This document shows positions 1 through 5,794 of a stretch of DNA of 7,724 nucleotides, one piece after another. The notes beneath the pieces were generated by a model. That model searched no databases, had not been told where the DNA came from, and saw only the letters and a program-made list of their open reading frames with translations. The stretch lies in the NCBI GenBank assembly GCA_949745755.1, contig CATJZL010000071.1, forward strand, positions 1 through 7,724. Reading direction: 5' to 3'. Each line of letters starts with the position of its first letter. The stretch's first letter is position 1. The DNA is from UBA2730 sp022793235. Its GTDB lineage: Bacteria; Bacillota_I; Bacilli_A; RF39; UBA660. The translations under genes and the position numbers were made by a program.

Positions 1-191
1 ATAATATGGATAATTATGAACATTCTTGTCCCAAATGGCTATATTATCATTCACTTGGTCATTGGACTGCTACTCGAAATGTTGATGCCTTAAATGATGC
101 TTGGTTGGTTTATCCTACTGGGTTCTTAGGTAAAGATGTTGTCTATAATACAGGAAATAAGATACATGCTGTAATAGATATTAGAAAATAA
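1..191 (+). CDS. C-terminal end of a surface/secreted protein (5' end outside window)
   Basis: The reading frame is open at the left edge (frame of position 3) and stops with TAA at 189-191, so only about the last 62 residues are present. An internal ATG at 6 could be mistaken for a start, but it has no ribosome binding site and the frame continues upstream. The visible part has the order Cys-x-x-x-Trp-Leu-Tyr, then HWTATRN, then AWLVYPTG, ending in IHAVIDIRK. This resembles the tail domain of large repeat-bearing surface proteins from uncultured gut Firmicutes, which usually end in something like G-[IV]-R-P-V-[IV]-x-L-K. Here the usual Arg-Pro is His-Ala. The likeness is pattern recall, not a search. 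No membrane anchor or LPXTG-type motif is visible, so a C-terminal sorting signal is absent. It is followed at once by a terminator. Function is unknown beyond a probable extracellular adhesive or structural role. Confidence 0.6.
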   Translation, partial: NMDNYEHSCPKWLYYHSLGHWTATRNVDALNDAWLVYPTGFLGKDVVYNTGNKIHAVIDIRK

Positions 192-213
192 ACATCGTTT
201 TCTATTAATATTA

Positions 214-260
214 AATATGGTTAGTCTTTTTAAATAGATTAGCTATTTTCTTTTTTCTTT
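214..260 (+). terminator. Rho-independent terminator after the left-edge gene
   Basis: Arms at 214-227 and 236-249 can form a 14-position stem (three G-T wobbles and one T-T mismatch) around an 8-base loop. A T-rich run follows at 246-260. It lies 22 bases after the stop codon at 191 and should end transcription of that gene. Confidence 0.65.
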
Positions 261-268
261 GATATAAT
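258..268 (+). promoter_or_regulatory. Possible extended -10 promoter element
   Basis: TGATATAAT at 260-268 is a perfect extended -10 (TGnTATAAT), but no convincing -35 hexamer lies 16-18 bases upstream and it overlaps the end of the terminator. If active it would transcribe only the gene-poor stretch before cdsA. It could be a leftover promoter of the decayed gene at 510-692. In sequence this AT-rich, chance matches are common. Confidence 0.3.
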
Positions 269-509
269 TAGAGAGTAGTAGAAGGTGAATTAAAACTTTA
301 TCAAGTAAAGTAAAATTTTGATATTACAATTTGGCATCTCTTTTATAGTGATTGGAACGATTCATAAATGCTCATTTTATTTGGAATTTATTTTGGAGAT
401 ATAGAATTAGGATAGGAATATTTGCTCATGGTCCTAATTTTGGTAGTTGTCATGCTTTATAGTATTATAGCTAAAGAAATCATTTATTTTTTATGGTGTT
501 ATATCTATT

Positions 510-692
510 ATGCTTAATACTATTTTTCCTTGGTCAGGTCATGGTGCCTCTTGGTGGCTGGGAACAAGTGCAGGGTTGTTTTATTTTAATGTTACTCATT
601 TTACTTATACAGATCAAGGAAGTCGGTTGGTATATAACTATAATAAGAAAAATCTAGATTACTTTTTATTAGTAATTGATAATTTATTATAG
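510..692 (+). pseudogene. Decayed surface-protein tail (C-type-lectin/FGE-like remnant)
   Basis: A 60-codon ORF encodes FPWSGHGASWWLGTSAG followed by LFYFNV and then GSRLVYNY. This order resembles the end of FGE/C-type-lectin-like domains of Firmicutes and phage surface proteins, with consensus roughly PWF-x-RGG-(x)n-AG-x-F-x-F-(x)n-FRVVL; this is recalled from the family, not searched. The ATG at 510 has no good ribosome binding site, there is no signal peptide, and the expected N-terminal part is missing. A short open stretch upstream in the same frame (about 339-453) ends at an in-frame TAG at 454-456. The remaining gap, 192-771, holds only the terminator, the weak -10 and the cdsA promoter. 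The most economical reading is a fragment left by decay or recombination of a surface-protein gene, possibly a paralogue of the left-edge gene. It could also be a chance ORF. Confidence 0.4.
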
Positions 693-710
693 AAATTCGT
701 TATTCCTTTT

Positions 711-733
711 ACTTATTTCTTGTAGAAATAAGT
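711..733. repeat. Perfect 10-bp inverted repeat overlapping the cdsA -35 region
   Basis: ACTTATTTCT (711-720) and AGAAATAAGT (724-733) are exact reverse complements separated by TGT. The element starts 18 bases after the remnant ORF stop and its loop overlaps the proposed -35 hexamer. It lacks a proper T-run (only TTCTTTGG follows), so it is either a weak terminator for read-through from upstream or an operator for the cdsA promoter. Confidence 0.6.
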
Positions 734-748
734 TCTTTGGTATATAAT
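720..748 (+). promoter_or_regulatory. Predicted sigma-A promoter of cdsA-rseP
   Basis: TTGTAG at 720-725 (-35, TTG core matched) and TATAAT at 743-748 (perfect -10) are separated by 17 bases, the ideal spacing. Transcription would start near 755, leaving a very short leader before the AAGGAGG ribosome binding site at 761-767. The -35 lies across the edge of a perfect inverted repeat, so access by RNA polymerase could be modulated. Confidence 0.6.
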
Positions 749-771
749 AAATTTAGTGTAAAGGAGGAGTT

Positions 772-1572
772 ATGAAGAAAAGAATTATCAGTGCCTTTAT
801 TATGTTACTTTTATTTTTACCATTATTGATATTGGGAGATAAATATTTTGCTATTTTTATGTCTATTTTGGCAGTACTTGGATTACATGAAATTATACAG
901 TTAAAAAATAATAATAAAAATATTCCATCTTTAATGAAGTTTTTTTCCTATATTATAGTTGTTTTCTTAGTATTTTATAATGTAGACTCCATCGATTTCC
1001 ATTATGTTTTGGATTATAAGATGATATGTGTAATTATTTTTTCATTTTTACTTCCTATAGTATTTATTAATGATAATCATACATACAATATAGATGATGC
1101 ATTATATTTAATTGGTTCTACCTTGTTTATTGGTTATAGTTTTAACTTAATTACAGTTACTAGGAATTATGATTTTATGTATATTGTTTATTTGCTTTTA
1201 ATATCGACGATGACAGATGTTTTTGCACTTATTACAGGTAAACTTATTGGTACTCATTTATTATGTCCTGATATAAGTCCTAATAAAACGGTGGAAGGGC
1301 TTATTGGTGGAACCTTTATGGGAGTCTTTATTGCTAGTAGTTTTTATCATATTTTTATAAATAGTAATTATGTAATTATTAATCTTGTGTTTTTAACTAC
1401 ATTTCTTTCATTAATAGGGCAGTTAGGAGATCTTGTATTTTCTATGATTAAGAGATATTATGGTAAGAAAGATTTTTCTAATATTATTCCTGGGCATGGT
1501 GGGATACTTGATCGTGTAGATAGTTTGATATTTGTAGTACTTGCATTTATATTTATTATAGATATTATTTAG
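772..1572 (+). CDS. cdsA: Phosphatidate cytidylyltransferase (CDP-diglyceride synthase)
   Basis: This integral membrane enzyme converts phosphatidic acid and CTP to CDP-diacylglycerol plus pyrophosphate, the branch-point precursor of phosphatidylglycerol and cardiolipin. The 266-residue length is normal. Multiple hydrophobic segments run through the protein (for example residues 8-38, 58-70, 83-99, 110-128, 134-160 and 200-220). The conserved SPNKTVEG stretch lies at 169-176. The family signature spans about 224-250: S-M-I-K-R, then K-D, P-G-H-G-G, and D-R-V-D, including the metal- and CTP-binding acidic residues. The final hydrophobic segment follows (251-266). The ATG at 772 is preceded by AAGGAGG at 761-767 with a short 4-base gap. 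The stop TAG at 1570-1572 overlaps the ribosome binding site of rseP, so the two are almost certainly one transcript and perhaps translationally coupled. The usual upstream neighbour uppS is not present here. Confidence 0.96.
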   Translation: MKKRIISAFIMLLLFLPLLILGDKYFAIFMSILAVLGLHEIIQLKNNNKNIPSLMKFFSYIIVVFLVFYNVDSIDFHYVLDYKMICVIIFSFLLPIVFINDNHTYNIDDALYLIGSTLFIGYSFNLITVTRNYDFMYIVYLLLISTMTDVFALITGKLIGTHLLCPDISPNKTVEGLIGGTFMGVFIASSFYHIFINSNYVIINLVFLTTFLSLIGQLGDLVFSMIKRYYGKKDFSNIIPGHGGILDRVDSLIFVVLAFIFIIDII

Positions 1573-1581
1573 GAGGATTTT

Positions 1582-2652
1582 ATGAGTATAATAATAAATT
1601 TACTACTTTTTATAGTAATACTTGGGTGTATTGTTTTTATCCATGAGTTTGGTCATTTTACTTTTGCTAAATTAACAGGTGTTTATGTTTATGAATTTGC
1701 TCTTGGTATGGGACCAAAATTATTTAGCTATAAGCCAAAAAATAGTGAAACAGTTTATTCTATTCGAGCTGTACCATTAGGAGGTTTCTGTTCTCTTGCA
1801 GGAGAGGATATCGAAAATGATGAGAAAGAAGTACCAAAAGATAGATTACTGCAATCTAAGAAGGCATGGCAGAGATTTTTAATTATGTTTATGGGTCCTG
1901 GATTTAATTTTATTTCAGCATTTATATTATTGTTTATGATTGGTCTTATATGGGGAAGTCCTATTTCTACTCCAAAAATATCTGATGTTACAAAAAATTA
2001 TCCAGCCTATGAAGTAGGTCTTGAAAAAGGAGATATTGTAACAGAACTTAATGGTCATAAAATTAAAACGATGGATGATTTAAGCCTTTATTTAACTTTA
2101 GCTCCACATAATAAAGATTCTAAAATTAAGGTGGAGAAGGAAAGTGGGGAAGTAAAAGAATATTCTTTACTTCCTAAAAAGGAAGTTACTAAAGTAAAAG
2201 GTAAAGAACAAACTACATATCGATATGGTATTGAGTTAAAGACAGAAAAAGAATATGGATTTATTTCTGCTTGTAAATATATGGTTGTTAAGACAGGATC
2301 TTTATTTAAGCAAATGGGAATTACTGTTATGTATTTATTCACGGGTGGAGTAAAATTAAATCAGTTAAGTGGTCCTGTTGGAATTTATTCTATTGTGGGT
2401 GAACAGGCTAAAAGTGGTCTTTCAAGTATTATTTATTTAATTGCTTATTTAAGTATTAATGTAGGATTTTTAAATTTGCTTCCTATACCTGCCTTTGATG
2501 GAGGACATATTTTGTTCATTATAATAGAAAAAATTAAAGGTAGTCCTGTTTCACCAGAACTAGAAAATAAAATACATGCTATAGGTTTATACCTTTTGCT
2601 TGCTCTTATGCTTTTTATTACAGTAAATGATGTATTAAGGTTATTTAAGTAA
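1582..2652 (+). CDS. rseP: Site-2 intramembrane zinc metalloprotease RseP/RasP
   Basis: A membrane-embedded zinc protease that cuts substrates within the bilayer; in Firmicutes (RasP, YluC, Eep) it clears signal peptide remnants and cleaves anti-sigma factors or peptide pheromone precursors. The catalytic HEFGH (residues 21-25; His21, Glu22, His25) is in the first transmembrane segment. A conserved G-P-G-x-N-F motif is at about 105-110, followed by a second transmembrane segment (110-125). A PDZ domain covers roughly 130-200 (Y-E-V-G-L-E-K-G-D-I-V around 143-153). The third zinc ligand lies in NLLPIPAFDGGH (298-309; Asp306), and a last membrane helix is at 333-347. Length (356) is typical. 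ATG at 1582 follows AGGAGG at 1571-1576, which overlaps the cdsA stop. The dxr gene often found between cdsA and rseP is absent, as in lineages using the mevalonate route. The proS and polC genes that often follow are also absent, since a terminator comes directly after. Confidence 0.96.
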   Translation: MSIIINLLLFIVILGCIVFIHEFGHFTFAKLTGVYVYEFALGMGPKLFSYKPKNSETVYSIRAVPLGGFCSLAGEDIENDEKEVPKDRLLQSKKAWQRFLIMFMGPGFNFISAFILLFMIGLIWGSPISTPKISDVTKNYPAYEVGLEKGDIVTELNGHKIKTMDDLSLYLTLAPHNKDSKIKVEKESGEVKEYSLLPKKEVTKVKGKEQTTYRYGIELKTEKEYGFISACKYMVVKTGSLFKQMGITVMYLFTGGVKLNQLSGPVGIYSIVGEQAKSGLSSIIYLIAYLSINVGFLNLLPIPAFDGGHILFIIIEKIKGSPVSPELENKIHAIGLYLLLALMLFITVNDVLRLFK

Positions 2653-2655
2653 AAT

Positions 2656-2685
2656 AAAAAATGCAACAAATTTGTTGCTTTTTTG
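2656..2685. terminator. Bidirectional terminator between convergent rseP and the ABC exporter
   Basis: GCAACAAATTTGTTGC at 2663-2678 is a perfect 16-base palindrome flanked by an A-run on the left (2656-2661) and a T-run on the right (2679-2684). On either strand this gives a stem followed by U-rich sequence. It serves rseP (stop at 2652) on the plus strand and the ABC transporter (stop at 2690) on the minus strand. Confidence 0.85.
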
Positions 2686-2689
2686 TTGT

Positions 2690-4357
2690 TTATTCTTTGT
2701 AGTTATAGGTTGATTTTATTCTACCATTTTTTAATAAGATTAGGTTATCTATGTTTTTCATTATTTCTTTATTGTGTGTAACAATTATGATTGTATATTC
2801 TTTTTTTAACTCTTGTAGTAGCTTTATTATGTTTTTTGTAGTTATTGGATCAAGTGATGATGTTACTTCATCTAATAGAATTATTTTGGCAGGTGTTAAG
2901 AGTGCTCTTGCAAGGGTAAGAAGTTGTTTTTGTCCACCACTTAAATTTATCGTATTTTCTTTTAAAATGGTATTATATTTTTCGGGTAGGGTCATAATGA
3001 AATTGTGAATTCCTACTTTTTTACAGGTTTCTATTTGTTTTTTTTCATCTTCATTAATTAAAGATAGATTTTCTTTTATACTCATATTAAATAGGAATGT
3101 TTTTTGATTTACTACTGTTATTATTTTATTTCTATTTTCTATTTCATAGTCATATAGATTATTTTTATCTACTGTTATTTCACCTTTATCTATTTTATAG
3201 AATCCTAGTAATAAATTTAAAATCGTTGTTTTTCCTGCTCCTGTTTCTCCTATAATGGCTGTTATTTGATTTTTTTTTGCTATAAAGGAAACGTTTTCTA
3301 GTATATTTTTGTTTTCATATTTGAAATAAACATTTTTAAATTCAATTGTTCCTTCTCTACATTTTATATTTTGGTTTCTTTTTTTATCTTTTGTTTCTTT
3401 TTTGTAGTTGATTATTTCTATTATTCTATACATCGATATAGACTTTTCAATTAATGATCTATTATAATTCATAACTTCTTCTATTGTTGTTTTAAATTTT
3501 TCATAATAAGATATAAGTACTAAAAATATAGTAAGGGTTATTATTTTTTCTTTTACTAATTTTAGTAAAAAAGCGTATAAAATTATTTTTCCAAATTTTA
3601 TGATTAGTGTGATTAAGGTTTTTTGTGTAAAATAATATTTTCGTTTTAAGTAATAATTTTTTCCCCAATTTTTTCTGAAATCTTTAAATCTTTTATTTAA
3701 TTTTTCTCCCATATTATAACTTTTTACATCTTTTAATCCAGTTAATACTTGAGATGTAAGAGATGTCAATTCATCTGCATATTTTCTTTGTTTTTTAGAA
3801 TGATTAGCACTTTTTTTGTTACAGGAATAAGAGTAATATGTATAAATGGTATTTATTATTAAAATATATATACCTAGGAATATATTTTGTTTTAAAAATA
3901 TGCATAATATTATTATTAATTTTATTAAACCTATTATAATGTCAAATATATCTGAGGAGATTTCTGAGATGTTAATAATATCTATATTACTGGAATTGAT
4001 GATCTTACCAGAAGATAATTTTTTTCCAAATTCTTCATCTAATTGATAGATGCTGTTTATTATTCTTTGATGAATATTTATATAGGTATTTTTAAAAAAT
4101 ATAGCGTAATAATGATAAATACCATAAGAAAATAATTCATGTAATAAATAAGAGATGGAGAGTAGACTTATTACTTTTAATGTTTCTTTATATAAATCTT
4201 TGGTAATATATTCTATAATTAGAGATGTAAATATTGGAATTATTAAATTTATAGTCATTGATATTATGTAGCATATGATGAAAAGGATTAGATATTTATT
4301 TTTAATACTTATTAGCTTAAAGTAGTCTTTTCCTATTTTTATACTTTCCTTCAACAT
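2690..4357 (-). CDS. ABC exporter, fused permease and ATPase (half-transporter)
   Basis: A 555-residue type I (MsbA/LmrA/peptide-export-like) ABC half-transporter expected to act as a homodimer in the cytoplasmic membrane. The N-terminal half holds about six hydrophobic helices (around 21-50, 59-84, 136-155, 158-176, 247-265 and 271-285). The ATPase domain starts near 337: Walker A GETGAGKTT (370-378), Q-loop Gln418, signature LSGGQ (472-476), Walker B IILLDE (492-497, with Glu497), D-loop SSLD (500-503) and H-loop His528. All catalytic elements are intact, so it should hydrolyse ATP. There is no N-terminal peptidase domain, so it is not a double-glycine-cleaving bacteriocin exporter. Start ATG at 4357 follows AGGTGA with a suitable gap. 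It lies 74 bases downstream of, and on the same strand as, the AraC-type regulator, which probably controls it. Substrate cannot be read from sequence: drugs, lipids or peptides are all possible. Confidence 0.9.
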   Translation of the reverse strand: MLKESIKIGKDYFKLISIKNKYLILFIICYIISMTINLIIPIFTSLIIEYITKDLYKETLKVISLLSISYLLHELFSYGIYHYYAIFFKNTYINIHQRIINSIYQLDEEFGKKLSSGKIINSSNIDIINISEISSDIFDIIIGLIKLIIILCIFLKQNIFLGIYILIINTIYTYYSYSCNKKSANHSKKQRKYADELTSLTSQVLTGLKDVKSYNMGEKLNKRFKDFRKNWGKNYYLKRKYYFTQKTLITLIIKFGKIILYAFLLKLVKEKIITLTIFLVLISYYEKFKTTIEEVMNYNRSLIEKSISMYRIIEIINYKKETKDKKRNQNIKCREGTIEFKNVYFKYENKNILENVSFIAKKNQITAIIGETGAGKTTILNLLLGFYKIDKGEITVDKNNLYDYEIENRNKIITVVNQKTFLFNMSIKENLSLINEDEKKQIETCKKVGIHNFIMTLPEKYNTILKENTINLSGGQKQLLTLARALLTPAKIILLDEVTSSLDPITTKNIIKLLQELKKEYTIIIVTHNKEIMKNIDNLILLKNGRIKSTYNYKE

Positions 4358-4431
4358 TTTTCTTCACCTATTTTTAGTTTAAAATAATTTTTTTACTACT
4401 TCTTCTCTTTTTTTATATGAAAAATGTGAAG

Positions 4432-5226
4432 TTAATTAATAGAAATATAAATATAACAGTGCTCTCCTTCATAATATTCGAAGTTCGTATTTTTTCCTTC
4501 TTTAAATGCAGTAGAAGCAAACCATTGTCTATCAATTCTTTCTTCTAGATTAATAATTTCTTTTTGTTCTCTTGAATTTAATTTAAATACAACATATTTT
4601 CCTTTTTGTATTGTGTATTTTGTTAGATAATCATATTTTATTTTTGAACCAACATAGTAATGATATTGATGTGCCTTTTTTTCGCATATTCCATACATTC
4701 CTATTGTATTAAATTTTTTATATTCCTCTTTTACTTGTATATTTTTATATAATTTTCTTATTTTATATATTAGGTTTTCATGGTCATCAGAAGTAATATG
4801 GTAGCAGAAAAGATTTATTTTTTCTATATTTTGTATCTCAAATGAAAAGTGATTTACATTTTTTTCTAAATTTTTGAAATCAATGATAGGTATAATTTGA
4901 TAGATTTGTTTTTTCTTTCTTGCATCAGTAGGAGTTGTATTAAATAACTTTTTAAAGGCTCGATTAAATGAGGAGACTGAACTGTATTGATATTTTATAG
5001 CAATATCAATTATTTTTGTATTTTCCTTTTTTATTTCTTCTAAAGCCTTACTTAATCTTCTTTTTTTTATATATTCTGTTAGGGTCATTCCTGTTAAAAA
5101 TATAAATATTCTATCAAATATGAATTCATTTAGTCCAACTATTTTACTTATTTCTTTTAAATCTATTTTTTCTTCTAAATTTTTTTCAATATATTTTATA
5201 GTTTCATTTAAATTTGTATAGTCCAT
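4432..5226 (-). CDS. AraC-family transcriptional regulator with GyrI-like effector domain
   Basis: A 264-residue regulator of the Rob-type layout. The N-terminal AraC DNA-binding domain (about 5-105) has two helix-turn-helix units: the first at roughly 21-45, the second at roughly 70-96 (D-I-A-I-K-Y-Q-Y, S-F-N-R-A-F-K-K, N-T-T-P-T). The C-terminal half (about 120-264) looks like a GyrI-like/integron-associated effector-binding domain. Its end carries the family pattern of a Trp-containing segment (QWFASTAF, 234-241) and an acidic aromatic segment (FEYYEGE, 249-255). Such domains bind amphipathic or drug-like small molecules, and these regulators usually activate nearby efflux genes. The ATG at 5226 is preceded by AAGGAG at a good distance. 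The ABC exporter follows on the same strand, which supports control of, or co-transcription with, the transporter. No clear separate promoter is visible in the 74-base gap between the two genes. Confidence 0.9.
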   Translation of the reverse strand: MDYTNLNETIKYIEKNLEEKIDLKEISKIVGLNEFIFDRIFIFLTGMTLTEYIKKRRLSKALEEIKKENTKIIDIAIKYQYSSVSSFNRAFKKLFNTTPTDARKKKQIYQIIPIIDFKNLEKNVNHFSFEIQNIEKINLFCYHITSDDHENLIYKIRKLYKNIQVKEEYKKFNTIGMYGICEKKAHQYHYYVGSKIKYDYLTKYTIQKGKYVVFKLNSREQKEIINLEERIDRQWFASTAFKEGKNTNFEYYEGEHCYIYISIN

Positions 5227-5248
5227 GCTTTGCTACTCCTTTTTCTTT

Positions 5249-5277
5249 ATTTTACTAGATGTTTACAGTAAAGTCTA
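5249..5277 (-). promoter_or_regulatory. Predicted promoter of the AraC-type regulator
   Basis: On the minus strand TAGACT (5277-5272, four of six -35 positions) and TAAAAT (5254-5249, five of six -10 positions) are 17 bases apart. The start of transcription would fall near 5242, giving a very short leader directly at the ribosome binding site. The tightness of that leader lowers confidence. Confidence 0.45.
5251..5272. promoter_or_regulatory. Candidate operator dyad inside the regulator promoter
   Basis: TTTACAGTAAA (5262-5272) is a perfect 5+1+5 palindrome within the spacer of the proposed regulator promoter. TTTACT at 5251-5256 also pairs with AGTAAA at 5267-5272, so three half-sites are packed between -35 and -10. 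Placement suits autorepression or activation by the AraC-type protein or another regulator. The binding protein is an inference. Confidence 0.35.
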
Positions 5278-5329
5278 TCTTTGATGTATGTATTCCTTTT
5301 TGTTTTTATGTCAAATGTGGAAAAATATA

Positions 5330-5358
5330 TTTTCATTTTTTAGAATATAGTTTATAAT
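5330..5358 (+). promoter_or_regulatory. Predicted promoter of the small membrane protein / sortase-like pair
   Basis: TTTTCA at 5330-5335 (four of six -35 positions) and a perfect TATAAT at 5353-5358 are separated by 17 bases. Transcription would begin around 5365, just ahead of the AGGAAGG ribosome binding site at 5371-5377. It points away from the regulator promoter, leaving about 50 bases between the two -35 elements. Confidence 0.5.
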
Positions 5359-5386
5359 AAAATACAGAATAGGAAGGTTGGTAACA

Positions 5387-5782
5387 ATGAATATTGTTTT
5401 TAGTTTGTGTGATGGAAAGTTGGCTAGTTTATCTCCTATATATATAGCAATTATTGTAATTATGATTTTATCATTTATTACAGGTCTTATTCTTACTTAT
5501 AATGAAAAAAATAATAAGAAAGAAAATTCCTTTGTTTCTAGTAATGATCAAATAAATCCTGTTAGTAGTTCTTTAGTTACGACTTCTAGTGATGTGAATC
5601 ATTTTAATGTGGTGAGTACTATTTCTAATGATGATTCCTTTATTGATCATACTATTCGGATAGAAACACTTAGTGAGGGTTCAGCAGCAAATGTTACAGA
5701 TCCTTTACCTAAAATAGATATTCTTTCTATTGATGATTCTTCTGCAAGGGATCAAGATGTTACTATTACATATATGGAATAG
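5387..5782 (+). CDS. Small single-pass membrane protein of unknown function
   Basis: A 131-residue protein I do not recognise. One strong transmembrane segment covers about residues 16-38 (I-A-I-I-V-I-M-I-L-S-F). It is followed by a basic patch (NEKNNKK, 39-45) and then a long, low-complexity Ser/Thr/Asp/Asn-rich, acidic tail to the C-terminus. By the positive-inside rule the tail would be cytoplasmic, although an extracellular Ser/Thr-rich stalk cannot be excluded. There is no cleavable signal peptide site and no LPXTG- or NPQTN-like sorting motif. An in-frame TTG at 5378 would lengthen it by three residues, but it abuts AGGAAGG (5371-5377). The ATG at 5387 has the proper nine-base spacing and is chosen. 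It is 12 bases upstream of the sortase-like gene with the same strand and style, so the two products probably work together. Confidence 0.75.
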   Translation: MNIVFSLCDGKLASLSPIYIAIIVIMILSFITGLILTYNEKNNKKENSFVSSNDQINPVSSSLVTTSSDVNHFNVVSTISNDDSFIDHTIRIETLSEGSAANVTDPLPKIDILSIDDSSARDQDVTITYME

Positions 5783-5794
5783 GAGAGTATACTT

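Noticed and set aside
2088..2669. Minus-strand ORFs of 84 and 74 codons
   Set aside because: They lie wholly or mostly inside rseP on the opposite strand, have no family features, and one runs into the terminator.
2751..4046. Plus-strand ORFs of 85 and 66 codons
   Set aside because: Both are antisense to the well-supported ABC exporter and show no recognisable domain; one is simply the antisense of the ATPase motifs.
5378..5386. TTG start adding three residues to the small membrane protein
   Set aside because: It sits immediately after the AGGAAGG ribosome binding site with no spacing, whereas the ATG at 5387 has a normal nine-base gap.
5387..5782. Small membrane protein as a sortase substrate
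   Set aside because: No LPXTG- or NPQTN-like motif followed by a C-terminal hydrophobic segment and basic tail; its only membrane segment is near the N-terminus.
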